Notes: generated by a model from the sequence alone, not told the origin. Positions 1-9,563 are shown, counted from the stretch's first letter. The stretch is 64,000 nucleotides of DNA from Saccharobesus litoralis (GCF_003063625.1 NZ_CP026604.1:1240001-1304000); one strand, 5' to 3'. Made by a program: numbers and translations.

Positions 1-1869
1 ATGAGTACTGGTATCCGTTATTTCAGCGTAGTCACCTTTAAAGTAGTATTTTTTGCCCGACATCATAATGTTGTTTCTAAAGCTGCCGTTGGACATATGA
101 CCACCTAAGTTTAAGTCTGGATCTTCCATGTGCCAGATATTCATAAAATCGTCGTAGTTGTAAAAGGTATTATTGAAGTAGTGGACCTTTTTATCCATAT
201 GCTTGGTGCGTGGTCCTAGGTAAATGGGTTTACCATCAGGTTCAACTGGCTTACCTTGGGTAACCCTGTCATAAGGGGTCGCGTTAATGTTGTAGATAAA
301 ATTATGATGTACCGTATAGTTATTTACGTCTTCCATATATAGCGCTTTGACCGTAGTACGGCTGTAGTTAAAGCGGTCTGAGTCCATGGCCGGTATACCG
401 TTAATATCGTGAATGCGGTTCCAGGCGATAACCGTATCTTTTAAATCAAGCGGCACACTTTTCGCGGTGCTAGTCATCATAATGGCACCCGCATCTTCAC
501 CCATCGCCATGGCTTCAAAAAAGTCATTGTCTGTGATGGTAGATTTAACATGCTCAGTGGTACGGATATGGAAGCGCCCTGTACGGCCAAAGGTATTTTG
601 GGTAATGGTGGTATTTTCCGCTGTATTCCAAAGCGATACGGTAAACTGACCTAACCAACCAATATCTTCGATAATATTGTTGTTAAGCGTATTGTTTTGC
701 CCTGACTCTAGAATAACGCCACTGCCCCAAGTATGGCCAATTAAATTGTTTTCGTATAAGCCGTTATCCGAGTTGTTAATAACAATACCTTCTTTTAATA
801 CACCGTAATCGCGACGATAAACAAACGGTGTCATATATTGAAATGAACAGGCATTGACGTGCAGATCATCCGAATTCGTGACTTCCATTTGCGCAGCCAC
901 CACGTCAATATTTTCGATTTTAATATTGTCTGAATTGATAACTCTAATGCCCCATTTACGGCGCTTAGCTTCCACTGTTAAGCCATTCATTGTGCCGTTA
1001 GCGGGCTTGTAATAGAGAACATTTTGATTGCGTTTATAGAACCACTCGCCTGCCCTGTCTAACACGCTTAAATCGAATATATAGCCAAACCCTTCATGCG
1101 CAGTATAAGCCGCTTCGTTTTTCCAAGGACCATTATTGGTGCCGATAAAACTTAGTAAGCGATGGCCTTCGTTTCTAATATCAGCGCCATCTTTTGAGGC
1201 TGAAAATATGTTGTTTCTTAGTTTACCGATAAGACCACGTACTATAGCTTCGTCTGTGAAAGTTACGTTTGGTAGTGGCGTAGTACCGTTATGCCAAGTA
1301 AACGTTACGTTGGAGCGAACATTAGTACCCTGAGGTTTAGAACCATTGGCGATCACCGCATAGCCACTTTTTTGATCCATAGGGTTTAGCATTTCACCCG
1401 TGATATTGTCGGGGAAACGTGCCATTTGTTCGAACTTACCGTTGACGAAAACTTGGGTGTAGTCAGTTTCCACCTGATTACTGTCTAACCAAGCTTTAAA
1501 TACGCCGGGACGATATTGGTCTTCACTCCAAATGGTATTAACTTCGTTGGCACCTGAGATGGTGATTTGATGCGGATCATGGCCTTTAATCGTAATGTTG
1601 TTTTTGTTTTCGATTTTAACTTCTTCGCGATACGTACCGCCCTGAATTAATACGGTATCGCCACTGACCGCCTGATTAACCGCATGACTAATGGTTTGGT
1701 ATGGCTTGTCCCAAGCACCAGTGGCTGAGTCACTACCCGTGGTTGAAACATGGATAGTTTTGGCCAAAATCGGCGTTGAAATTAGCGACAGTGTTAGTGC
1801 TGACAAAGCCAGTTTGCCTATGTTTTTTCCCATCGTTTTTGTAACGCTATATCTATTTTTTCCTTGCAT
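1..1869 (-). CDS. Secreted parallel beta-helix protein 1 (3' end outside window)
   Basis: Open reading frame running off the left edge; the start is ATG at 1869, preceded by a GAGGGTGCAAT stretch that also precedes paralogue 2. About 623 residues are visible. A signal peptide ends near LISTPILA, followed by KTIHVSTTGSDSATGAW, the opening of a DUF1565/PbH1-type right-handed beta-helix. Repeated NN-x-I turn motifs (NSDNIKIENI, NNTLNNNIIEDI) fit stacked helix coils. It is closely similar throughout to the proteins at 3365-5602 and 5999-9220. The fold is used by polysaccharide lyases (such as PL6) and by several glycoside hydrolases, so a secreted algal-polysaccharide enzyme is likely, but the substrate and exact family cannot be read from sequence. 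The C-terminus lies outside the window. Confidence 0.8.
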   Translation of the reverse strand, partial: MQGKNRYSVTKTMGKNIGKLALSALTLSLISTPILAKTIHVSTTGSDSATGAWDKPYQTISHAVNQAVSGDTVLIQGGTYREEVKIENKNNITIKGHDPHQITISGANEVNTIWSEDQYRPGVFKAWLDSNQVETDYTQVFVNGKFEQMARFPDNITGEMLNPMDQKSGYAVIANGSKPQGTNVRSNVTFTWHNGTTPLPNVTFTDEAIVRGLIGKLRNNIFSASKDGADIRNEGHRLLSFIGTNNGPWKNEAAYTAHEGFGYIFDLSVLDRAGEWFYKRNQNVLYYKPANGTMNGLTVEAKRRKWGIRVINSDNIKIENIDVVAAQMEVTNSDDLHVNACSFQYMTPFVYRRDYGVLKEGIVINNSDNGLYENNLIGHTWGSGVILESGQNNTLNNNIIEDIGWLGQFTVSLWNTAENTTITQNTFGRTGRFHIRTTEHVKSTITDNDFFEAMAMGEDAGAIMMTSTAKSVPLDLKDTVIAWNRIHDINGIPAMDSDRFNYSRTTVKALYMEDVNNYTVHHNFIYNINATPYDRVTQGKPVEPDGKPIYLGPRTKHMDKKVHYFNNTFYNYDDFMNIWHMEDPDLNLGGHMSNGSFRNNIMMSGKKYYFKGDYAEITDTSTH

Positions 1870-1995
1870 GATATTGCACCCTCGTATGTGTTGTTTTGAT
1901 CATCAAGCTATAAACCTGATGCCGAATTATTTTGCTTATTGATAAATAGCCACTTTGAAATTCTTAAGCAGCGCAAACAAATTAACCACCACATT

Positions 1996-2064
1996 GCAGA
2001 TTGTAAACAATAAACAGTAGAGTAATATCAGCTATATATAGATTAAATATAGCTATAAGTGATA
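1996..2064. promoter_or_regulatory. Conserved upstream block of beta-helix gene 1
   Basis: This ~70-bp block is nearly identical to 5751-5820 upstream of beta-helix gene 2, although the surrounding intergenic DNA is not conserved. It contains the palindromic site ATTGTAAACAAT (2000-2011), then CTATATATAG and TATAGCTATA. It lies about 130-195 bp upstream of the start codon at 1869. Conservation limited to this block suggests a shared promoter or operator; the binding protein is unknown. Confidence 0.55.
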
Positions 2065-2193
2065 ATTTACGTAAAGCAGTTAGAAAGTGAGGTAAGTGGT
2101 TGATTACGAGTTAACGGGCGAAAAAAAGCCCACAAAAACAATTGTGTAATTTTGACTGTTAAATTTTAAAAAGATTAGCCAGCTAAACTAACT

Positions 2194-2290
2194 TTCACCC
2201 TGAGCGTAGTTCGACAGGCTCACTATAAACTGGTGCAGTCGAAGGGTCGTGTGTATCAAATGAACACAATCTCTTTCGGCTTAAAACAAG
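2194..2290. repeat. REP-like palindromic repeat, left copy
   Basis: Begins TTCACCCTGAGCG and contains TTCGAC...GTCGAA arms followed by GGGTCGTGT. A near-identical copy lies at 2696-2785, and a shorter inverted copy at 3265-3301 ends CGCTCAGGGTGAA. Together the outer ends make a perfect 13-bp inverted repeat around the two GIY-YIG genes. Confidence 0.75.
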
Positions 2291-2390
2291 ATAATTTATT
2301 AAAAAATCTAAGGGGCTAAAAAAAGCATAAGATCTATTGGATAGTGTTATTATGATCGACTAGCTAGATTTGAGCGTAAGTGGAATTAAA

Positions 2391-2669
2391 ATGAAAGACT
2401 ACTATGTCTATATTTTACTTTGTAATGACGGCAGTTATTACACTGGAATGACCTCAAATATGGATGCTCGGTTGTGGCAACATAACAATGCATATTTCCC
2501 AGAATGCTATACCGCTAGCCGTCTCCCTCTTAAACTGGTTTATCAAACCACCTTTAGTGATAAATACCAAGCATTTGATTTTGAGCATCGCATAAAAGGT
2601 TGGAGTAGAAAGAAGAAACAAGCTCTTATTTCTGTAGATTGGAACGCTCTCTCAAAGGTGAACAATTAG
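2391..2669 (+). CDS. GIY-YIG domain nuclease, copy 1
   Basis: A 92-residue single-domain GIY-YIG protein of the YhbQ/UPF0213 type. The signature is VYILLCNDGSYYTGMT near the N-terminus (the VYI and YYTGMT halves correspond to GIY and YIG), followed by the arginine helix (ARLWQHN) and a FEHRIKGW segment with the conserved glutamate. I chose ATG 2391; an in-frame TTG at 2370 adds seven residues but has no better ribosome site. It is one half of a tandem duplication (copy 2 at 2877), differing at few positions except the last residues. Family members cut DNA; a specific role here is unknown, but the repeat setting suggests a mobile or repeat-associated nuclease. Confidence 0.85.
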   Translation: MKDYYVYILLCNDGSYYTGMTSNMDARLWQHNNAYFPECYTASRLPLKLVYQTTFSDKYQAFDFEHRIKGWSRKKKQALISVDWNALSKVNN

Positions 2670-2695
2670 CTTATTGAATCACAAATGGTTAATTC

Positions 2696-2785
2696 TTCAC
2701 CCTGAGCGTAGTTCGACAGGCTCACTATAAACTGGTGCAGTCGAAGGGTCGTGTATATCAAATGAACACAATCTCTTTCGGCTTT
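2696..2785. repeat. REP-like palindromic repeat, middle copy
   Basis: Direct copy of the repeat at 2194-2290, starting TTCACCCTGAGCGTAGTTCG. It marks the start of the second unit of the tandem duplication. A 16-bp stretch present downstream of the first copy is missing here. Confidence 0.75.
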
Positions 2786-2876
2786 TAAAAAATCTAAGGG
2801 GCTAAAACAAGCATAAGATTTATTGGATAGTGTTATTATGATCGACTAGCTAGATTTGAGTGTAAGTGGAATTAGA

Positions 2877-3164
2877 ATGAAAGACTACATTGTCTATATT
2901 TTACTTTGTAATGACGGCAGTTATTACACTGGAATGACCTCAAATATGGATGCTCGGTTGTGGCAACATAACAATGCATATTTCCCAGAATGTTATACAG
3001 CTAGCCGCCTCCCTCTTAAACTGGTTTATCAAACGACCTTTAGTGATAAATACCAAGCATTTGATTTTGAGCATCGCATAAAAGGTTGGAGTAGAAAGAA
3101 GAAACAAGCTCTTATTTCTGGAGACTGGAACGTTATATCGACTTTATCGAAGAAGCGCCGATAG
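2877..3164 (+). CDS. GIY-YIG domain nuclease, copy 2
   Basis: A 95-residue near-identical duplicate of the gene at 2391, with the same VYILLCNDGSYYTGMT signature and catalytic-helix arginine. The proteins diverge only in the first few residues and in the tail (copy 2 ends STLSKKRR). Both reading frames are intact and most differences are silent or terminal, so both may still be functional. The start ATG 2877 matches copy 1. The upstream spacer, including the weak translation start, is part of the duplicated unit. Confidence 0.85.
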   Translation: MKDYIVYILLCNDGSYYTGMTSNMDARLWQHNNAYFPECYTASRLPLKLVYQTTFSDKYQAFDFEHRIKGWSRKKKQALISGDWNVISTLSKKRR

Positions 3165-3264
3165 TGTATCAATTGTCGGCATTTGATTCTTTACCAGAGC
3201 GCAGCTTGACTGGCTTACTATTTGACAATCGTCTTAGGGAAAGTACAGAGGTTTTCTAATTAAA

Positions 3265-3301
3265 CACACGACCCTTCGACTGCTTCGCGCTCAGGGTGAA
3301 G
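3265..3301. repeat. REP-like palindromic repeat, inverted right copy
   Basis: Reads ACACGACCCTTCGAC then CGCTCAGGGTGAA, the inverse of the left repeat with a shorter centre. It closes the inverted-repeat frame around both GIY-YIG genes. Confidence 0.7.
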
Positions 3302-3364
3302 ATAAGGTCGATAGCGTTATGATCTATCAACCTTTTTATCTTGCTCTATCGGTTTTATTTACGG

Positions 3365-5602
3365 CTAAAACACCGGAAAGTCAGCTGCGGTTACACTCGC
3401 CCCTGCTCTGTATACGCGTTCTTTATCCCAAGTGGTTGAGCCTTCATAGGCGCCGCGGGCGATTGGTGCAGAACCTGTGATCCCGGTAATTGACACACCG
3501 TTCGAGTTTTGCGCCGAGCCGCTGTATTGCCTAAAGTTACCGTTTGCTGCGTCTTGAAAATTATTACTATATTGGGTTTCGGTAAATACGGTGTTGTTCG
3601 AAGCATTAATGGTGTAGTTGTATGGCGCTTTGGCGATCTCGGCAACGTAATCCGTTAAGCTGTATTCTTTAATATCCGAGATTTTGCCTGTCGACTTAAA
3701 CTTATGCTGTGGCAAGGTTAAGGTCACGTAGGTACCACCCAGTTTATGCGCCTTGTTCGACATCATAATATTGTTTTTCATATTACCGTCAGCGACTAAA
3801 CCATGAATATTCTTATCAACATCTGAATGGTGCCAAATGTTCATAAAGCTATCGTAGTTATAGAAGGTATTGTTGTAGTAATTAACCTTACGCGTCATGC
3901 TGCGTGAGCGTGGGCCAAGGTAAATAATGCTGCCATCTGGCTCTATCGCGTTGCCTTCGGTTTTACGTGTATAGCCAACGCCGCTGATGTTATAGATTAG
4001 GTTGTGATGCACTGTGTAGTTATCAACATCTTCTAAGTACAGGGCTTTGACCGTTTGGCGGTTGTAAAAAGGCTTAGTATCCATCGCCGGAATACCATGC
4101 ATATCGCGGATCTTGTTATAGGCGATTTCGGTATCTTTTAAATCAAGGTAGTCAGTTTGGCCTGTGCTGGTCATCATAATCGAGCCTGCATCTTCACCCA
4201 TTGCCATGGCTTCAAACATATCGTTGTCGGTAATGGTCGATTTAACCGACTTAGTGGTGCGAATATGGAAGCGTGACGCACGGCCTAATGTGTTTTGCGT
4301 GATCTCGGTATTTTCTGCTTCGTTAAAAATAGATACAGTGAACTGACCTAACCAGCCTATATCTTCAATAACGTTATTGTGGATCTTGTTATTATTACCT
4401 GAATTTAGAACAAAGCCACTGCCCCAGGTATGAGCGATTAAGCTGTTTTCATAAACACCATTATCGGAATCGTCGATCACTATACCCTCTTTCAACACAC
4501 CGTAACCGCGACGGTAAAGGAATGGATGCAAGTACTGAAATGAACAGCCATTAACGTGCAAATCGTCTGAGCTATTTACCTTCATGGTCGCTGCAACAAC
4601 ATGAATATTTTCGATGGTAATATTGTCTGAATTTTGCAGATTAAGCGCTAATTTACGCTTTTTCGCTTCAACGGTTAAACCATTCATATTGCCGTTGGCA
4701 GGCTTGTAGTACAGTACATTGTTGTTGGGTTTGTAGAACCACTCTCCAGCTCTGTCTAATACTTCTAAATCGAAGATAAAACCAAAACCTTCTGGCGAGC
4801 TGTAAGCATCAGCGTTTTTCCACACACCGTCATTGGTGCCAACAAAACTCAATAAGCGATTACCATCTTTTTGAATAGCTGCGCCATCGGTATTGGCCGA
4901 AAAGATATTATTGCGTAACTTACCGATTAAGCCACGCACCACTGCATCTTCTGAAAAAGTCACATCTGGCAAATAAGGTACACCATCATGCCAAGTAAAA
5001 GTGACTTTAGAGCGCACGCCTGTACCTTGCGGTTTGGTGGCGTTGGTGATCACTGCATAGCCGCTTTGGACATCCGTTGGGTTTAGCATATCGCCGCTGA
5101 TATTATCCGGAAAACGCGCCATTTGCTGGAATTGACCATTGACAAAAACTTGGGTGTAGTCGGTTTCGATCTGGCTGCTATCTAGCCAAGCTTTAAAGAT
5201 ACCCGGACGATATGGATCTTCATTCCAAGTACTGCCGACCACATCGGCACCCGAGATTATCACCTGTTGAGTGCCATTAGGCATAATGGTGATATTGCTT
5301 TTATTTATGATATCAACTTGCTCACGATAAGTTCCTGCACGCACTTTGATTACATCGCCACTTTGCGCCTGAGCCACTGCATGATTAATAGTTTTGTAGG
5401 GTGCATCCCAAGCACCCGATGCGGAGTCGCTACCATAAGTGGCGACATGGATATTTTTTGCCAATACCGGTGTTGCTAAAACGGCTAATGACAATAAAGA
5501 ACAACTAAATGCTTTAGCACTTTTACGACTAGCGCCTTTGCTTTTAGCGCTAATTTTATGAGTTGTTTGATTTAGTGTTGAGTAGCTAATTATTTCCTTC
5601 AT
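3365..5602 (-). CDS. Secreted parallel beta-helix protein 2
   Basis: A 745-residue protein counted from ATG 5602, which has an AGGTGCAAT ribosome site shared with paralogue 1; an upstream in-frame start at 5650 is less likely. The signal peptide ends near VLATPVLA and maturation leaves KNIHVATYGSD. The mature part is a DUF1565/PbH1 beta-helix: YREQV, ISGADVV, VFVNGQFQQMARFPD, then N-rich coils such as NNKIHNNVIEDIGW. It closes with a segment ending in RGAYEGSTTWDKERVYRAG. Probably a secreted enzyme acting on algal polysaccharide. It lacks the C-terminal calcium-repeat extension of paralogue 3. Catalytic residues cannot be assigned without a structural alignment. Confidence 0.85.
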   Translation of the reverse strand: MKEIISYSTLNQTTHKISAKSKGASRKSAKAFSCSLLSLAVLATPVLAKNIHVATYGSDSASGAWDAPYKTINHAVAQAQSGDVIKVRAGTYREQVDIINKSNITIMPNGTQQVIISGADVVGSTWNEDPYRPGIFKAWLDSSQIETDYTQVFVNGQFQQMARFPDNISGDMLNPTDVQSGYAVITNATKPQGTGVRSKVTFTWHDGVPYLPDVTFSEDAVVRGLIGKLRNNIFSANTDGAAIQKDGNRLLSFVGTNDGVWKNADAYSSPEGFGFIFDLEVLDRAGEWFYKPNNNVLYYKPANGNMNGLTVEAKKRKLALNLQNSDNITIENIHVVAATMKVNSSDDLHVNGCSFQYLHPFLYRRGYGVLKEGIVIDDSDNGVYENSLIAHTWGSGFVLNSGNNNKIHNNVIEDIGWLGQFTVSIFNEAENTEITQNTLGRASRFHIRTTKSVKSTITDNDMFEAMAMGEDAGSIMMTSTGQTDYLDLKDTEIAYNKIRDMHGIPAMDTKPFYNRQTVKALYLEDVDNYTVHHNLIYNISGVGYTRKTEGNAIEPDGSIIYLGPRSRSMTRKVNYYNNTFYNYDSFMNIWHHSDVDKNIHGLVADGNMKNNIMMSNKAHKLGGTYVTLTLPQHKFKSTGKISDIKEYSLTDYVAEIAKAPYNYTINASNNTVFTETQYSNNFQDAANGNFRQYSGSAQNSNGVSITGITGSAPIARGAYEGSTTWDKERVYRAGASVTAADFPVF

Positions 5603-5750
5603 TACATTGCACCTTTTAATTGTGTAATTTTGATTATTTACAATTTCCATTTGAACTTAATTATTTCTTTTTACTTATTTAATACTGACTTTTTTATAGA
5701 TAACCGCACAACGTCACATATGCAGTGATAAATAATTTAGATCGTATATC

Positions 5751-5820
5751 GCAGATTGTAAACAATAAAAACTATGTCAATATCAAATATATATAGAAAT
5801 AAATATAGCTATAAGTGATA
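5751..5820. promoter_or_regulatory. Conserved upstream block of beta-helix gene 2
   Basis: Nearly identical to 1996-2064, with ATTGTAAACAAT at 5755-5766, an ATATATATAG run and TATAGCTATAAGTGATA. It lies about 150-220 bp upstream of ATG 5602. The rest of the 396-bp gap (5603-5998) is AT-rich with no gene. Confidence 0.55.
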
Positions 5821-5998
5821 TGTAAATGAAGGGTAGGTTAATCAGGAAACAGTGAATAACATTAAAATTGAACGCAGCAAAAAATACACGAAATTAATTG
5901 TGTTTTTTTGATAAATAGAAGGTAGGCGGTTTATCTAATTACCTGACGAGTAAAAAGATAAACCGCTTGTTGTAAAGTGAATTAGCGTTTAGCGAGTA

Positions 5999-8900
5999 CT
6001 ATTTGTTTTTAGCTACAATACTTTGCAAATGGCCTTTTTCGTGGCCCGCAATGTCACCTTGCGCTTTTAACGTATTAAACGCTTTTGCTAGACAGCTATT
6101 ATACTGGCCAGCATTCTTACTAGTCGCGGTACAATCGGCATCTGCGGTTACTACTTGTACAGCTAATGGCATACCTGCAGAGTTAACGCGATTGCCAATA
6201 CCCGTATCAACACCTGCAACCATAACATTGCCTGATACAACACCAAGATGAACGTCGACTGTATCGGCAACACCATCATTATCGTCATCAAGATCAGCGT
6301 TATCGCCCTGACCGTCACCATCAAAGTCTGCCCATTCAGAGCTATTAAGCGGGAACACGTCATCACTATCCGCTACTGAATCACCGTCGTCATCTTCATC
6401 GGCATTGTTGCCAATCCCATCTCCATCAGTATCCACTGATTCACTGGCGTCGAATGGGAAAGCATCTAGTGCATCTTCAACTCCGTCGTTGTCATCGTCG
6501 TTATCCAACGCATCAGATACACCATCACCATCAAAGTCGCCTTCTATGTTGATGCCTCTGATCCCTAAGGTCTTACGATCACCATTGGTGTTGTCAAACA
6601 AGGTATATAAGAAGTAGAACTGACTAGCAGGAAGCTCCGCAGTTGGGGTTAAACCAGCTAATGGGATGGCTGCGTTGGCGATACCGGTTTGTTGGCCGAT
6701 GGCGCTGCCATCTTTGATTAAGGTTTCGCTTTGCATGACCCACTTATTTTTACCTGTTGCTGGATCAGTTACTACCTCAATCAAACGTAACGATATGCGC
6801 ACACCACCCAATGTATTAGAGACAGTATGGCCTGTGCCTGCTTCATAGCTAACCGCAACATTTAATGTTTCGGATTGTAAGAAGCTAGTAGCGGTATATT
6901 GCTCGCTATCAACGAATTGAATGCTAGGGTCAACGGCTGGCTCTGGTTCTTCTGGCTCAGGCTGCGGTATAAAGTCCATTTCGTCGGCATTAGGAAATGC
7001 ATCACGCGTTACACTACTACCCGCATTAAATACACGCTCTTTATCTTCAGTTGTCGCACCTTCATAGGCACCACGCGCGATTGGCTCTGGTCCGGTAATC
7101 CCTTCAATTGGTTCGCCATTAGAGTTTTGCGCCGAACCATTGTACTGTCTAAAGTTGCCGGTGCTGATATCTCTAAAGTTGTTATTGAATTGAGTTTCGT
7201 TAAATTCAGTATTGCTAGATTGATTAATGGTGTAGTAATACGGCGCTTCAGCAATGGCCGCAACATAATCAACAATACTGTACTCCGAAATATCCGAAAT
7301 TTTACCCGTCGCTACCGATTTATGCTGAGGTAGCGTCACTGTCATGTATGTGCCACCAAGCTTCGACTTTTTATCCTTCATCATGATGTTGTTGACGATA
7401 TTACCGTCGGCAATCAAGCCATGAATGTTTTGCTCGACATCAGAATGATGCCAAATACCCATAAAACCATCGTAGTTGTAGAAGGTGTTATTAAAGTAAT
7501 TAACCTTACGTGTCATGCTACGGGTTCTTGGCCCAAGGTAAATAATGCTGCCATCTGGCTCAACTGCTTTACCTTCGGTGATCCGCTCGTAACCGACGCC
7601 GGTAATGTTATATACCAAGTTATGGTGAACCGTGTAGTTGTCTACGTCTTCTAGATAAAACGCTTTAATGGTTTGGCGGCTGTAGTATGGCTTGGTATCC
7701 ATAGCCGGAATACCATTTAAATCATGAATGCGGTTGTAGGCAATTTCAGTATCTTTAAGATCAAGATATTCGGTTTGGCCCGTGCTGGTCATCATGATCG
7801 CACCCGCATCTTCACCCATCGCCATCGCTTCATACATATGGTTGTCGGTAATGGTCGACTTAACGGATTTAGTGGTACGAATATGGAAGCGAGACGCTCG
7901 ACCAAAAGTGTTTTGCACAATTTGGGTGTTTTCCGCTTCGTTAAATAACGCCACAGTAAACTGGCCTAACCAACCAATATCTTCGATAATATTGTTGCGA
8001 ATAACGTTATCGTTACCCGAATTAAGAATAAAACCACTACCCCAAGTTTTCGCAACTAAGTTGTTCTCGTAAATACCGCGATCAGAATTATCAACCACGA
8101 TACCTTCTTTCAACACACCATAACTACGACGGTATAAAAACGGGTGTAAATACTGGAATGAGCTGCCACTCACATGCAAATCATCTGAGTTATTCACCTT
8201 CATCGAAGCGGCCATTACATGGATATTCTCAATTTTAATATCGTCTGAGTTATCTATGTTTAGTGCCCATTTACGCGTTTTTGCCTCTACTGTAAAACCA
8301 TGCATTGAGCCAGTAACCGGCATGTAATACAGTGTATTGTCTTTGCGTTTGTAGAACCACTCACCCGGTCTATCAAGCACTTCAAGATCGAATATATAAC
8401 CGAAACCTTCCGGTGAAGTGTATGCTGGCGAATTTTTCCAAACGCCGTTGTTAGTGCCGATAAAACTGACAACACCCGAGCCATCGGTTTGAATATCGGC
8501 ACCATCGGTTGATGCAGAAAAGATGTTATTGCGTAATTTACCAATTAAACCGCGAACGACAGCTTCGTTAGAAAAATCGATATCGGGCAAGCTAGGCACA
8601 CCGCGATGCGTGGTAAAGTTGACTTCAGAATAAACGCCCGTACCTTCAGGTTTGTTGGCATCAGTAATGACAGCGTAACCACTTAACGGATCCATAGGAT
8701 TAAGCATGTCGCCACTGATGTTATCAGGGAAACGAGCCATCTGCTCAAACTTACCGTTGACAAAAACTTGGGTGTAGTCGGTTTCAATTTCACTGCTGTT
8801 TAGCGTGGCTCTGAAAACACCAGGACGGTTAGGGTCGGCACTCCAGTTACTTTCAACAATATCAGCACCCGAGATGATGACTTGTTGATTGCCATTTGGA

Positions 8901-9220
8901 CGCAGGGTAATACCTGTTTTGCCTTTAATATTAACTTGCTCGCGATAAGTACCTGCGCGGATTAGAACTACATCACCTTCATTTGCTTCTTCTACTGCAC
9001 GATTAATGGTTTGAAAAGGCGCATCCCAAGCACCGCTAGCGGCATCGTCACCATAAGGTGCGACATGAATGTTTTTAGCGTAAATTGGCGCTGAAAACGC
9101 AAGAGTTGAGGTTATCCATAACAAGCATTTGCAACGAGAGATATTTTTATTAACAAGCGTCGTTAAACGCTTGGTTTTATTGGGTTTTATTTTTTTATAT
9201 GTAAAGCAACTTGTTAACAA
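5999..9220 (-). CDS. Secreted parallel beta-helix protein 3 with thrombospondin type-3 repeats
   Basis: About 1073 residues from TTG 9220, which has AAAGGTG upstream; the frame stays open to TTG 9247. A signal peptide (LWITSTLAFSAPIYA) precedes KNIHVAPYGDD. Residues ~50-730 are the same beta-helix as paralogues 1 and 2. A proline/glutamate linker (PQPEPEEPEPAVDP) leads to a beta-rich domain (~760-880), then aspartate-rich calcium-binding thrombospondin type-3 repeats (DFDGDGVSDALDND, DTDGDGIGNNADED, DFDGDGQGDNADLD), then a short C-terminal domain ending at 5999. The extension suggests calcium-dependent attachment to the cell or substrate. It is divergent from the ECF sigma gene at 9564 and is a plausible regulatory target of it. 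Confidence 0.83.
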   Translation of the reverse strand: MLTSCFTYKKIKPNKTKRLTTLVNKNISRCKCLLWITSTLAFSAPIYAKNIHVAPYGDDAASGAWDAPFQTINRAVEEANEGDVVLIRAGTYREQVNIKGKTGITLRPNGNQQVIISGADIVESNWSADPNRPGVFRATLNSSEIETDYTQVFVNGKFEQMARFPDNISGDMLNPMDPLSGYAVITDANKPEGTGVYSEVNFTTHRGVPSLPDIDFSNEAVVRGLIGKLRNNIFSASTDGADIQTDGSGVVSFIGTNNGVWKNSPAYTSPEGFGYIFDLEVLDRPGEWFYKRKDNTLYYMPVTGSMHGFTVEAKTRKWALNIDNSDDIKIENIHVMAASMKVNNSDDLHVSGSSFQYLHPFLYRRSYGVLKEGIVVDNSDRGIYENNLVAKTWGSGFILNSGNDNVIRNNIIEDIGWLGQFTVALFNEAENTQIVQNTFGRASRFHIRTTKSVKSTITDNHMYEAMAMGEDAGAIMMTSTGQTEYLDLKDTEIAYNRIHDLNGIPAMDTKPYYSRQTIKAFYLEDVDNYTVHHNLVYNITGVGYERITEGKAVEPDGSIIYLGPRTRSMTRKVNYFNNTFYNYDGFMGIWHHSDVEQNIHGLIADGNIVNNIMMKDKKSKLGGTYMTVTLPQHKSVATGKISDISEYSIVDYVAAIAEAPYYYTINQSSNTEFNETQFNNNFRDISTGNFRQYNGSAQNSNGEPIEGITGPEPIARGAYEGATTEDKERVFNAGSSVTRDAFPNADEMDFIPQPEPEEPEPAVDPSIQFVDSEQYTATSFLQSETLNVAVSYEAGTGHTVSNTLGGVRISLRLIEVVTDPATGKNKWVMQSETLIKDGSAIGQQTGIANAAIPLAGLTPTAELPASQFYFLYTLFDNTNGDRKTLGIRGINIEGDFDGDGVSDALDNDDDNDGVEDALDAFPFDASESVDTDGDGIGNNADEDDDGDSVADSDDVFPLNSSEWADFDGDGQGDNADLDDDNDGVADTVDVHLGVVSGNVMVAGVDTGIGNRVNSAGMPLAVQVVTADADCTATSKNAGQYNSCLAKAFNTLKAQGDIAGHEKGHLQSIVAKNK

Positions 9221-9271
9221 AACAACACCTTTAATAAATTCAGTCAATCATAGGGCTCATTTATTAAATGT

Positions 9272-9282
9272 ATTGTGAACAA
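9272..9282. promoter_or_regulatory. ATTGTnnACAAT-like site upstream of beta-helix gene 3
   Basis: ATTGTGAACAA matches the palindrome found upstream of the other two beta-helix genes except for the last base of the second arm. It lies about 50 bp upstream of the chosen start at 9220. Confidence 0.35.
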
Positions 9283-9500
9283 GAATGTAACACATCGAAT
9301 TAAATTATTTTTAACTTTTATTTTACAACAGAAAGAGTGTTTTAAATTTATTAGTTATTTATCATGTAGTTATGACAATAAATAACAAAAAACTATTTTT
9401 AACTCTATTATTAAAAACCAACGCTCAATGATAATAATTAACAATAAAGTTTTAAAAATTCACCTAACATGTCAAAATACAGATAATTCAATTTAGCGAT

Positions 9501-9524
9501 TTCTATTTTTATATATAAATAGAA
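9501..9524. promoter_or_regulatory. AT-rich inverted repeat upstream of the sigma gene
   Basis: TTCTATTT and AAATAGAA arms flank an eight-base TTATATAT centre, 39 bp upstream of the sigma factor start. It could be an operator or part of an autoregulated promoter. The rest of the 343-bp divergent region (9221-9563) is AT-rich without other clear signals. Confidence 0.35.
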
Positions 9525-9563
9525 TCACTTGATAACCTAACCCTCAGACGATGGAGTGATTAG

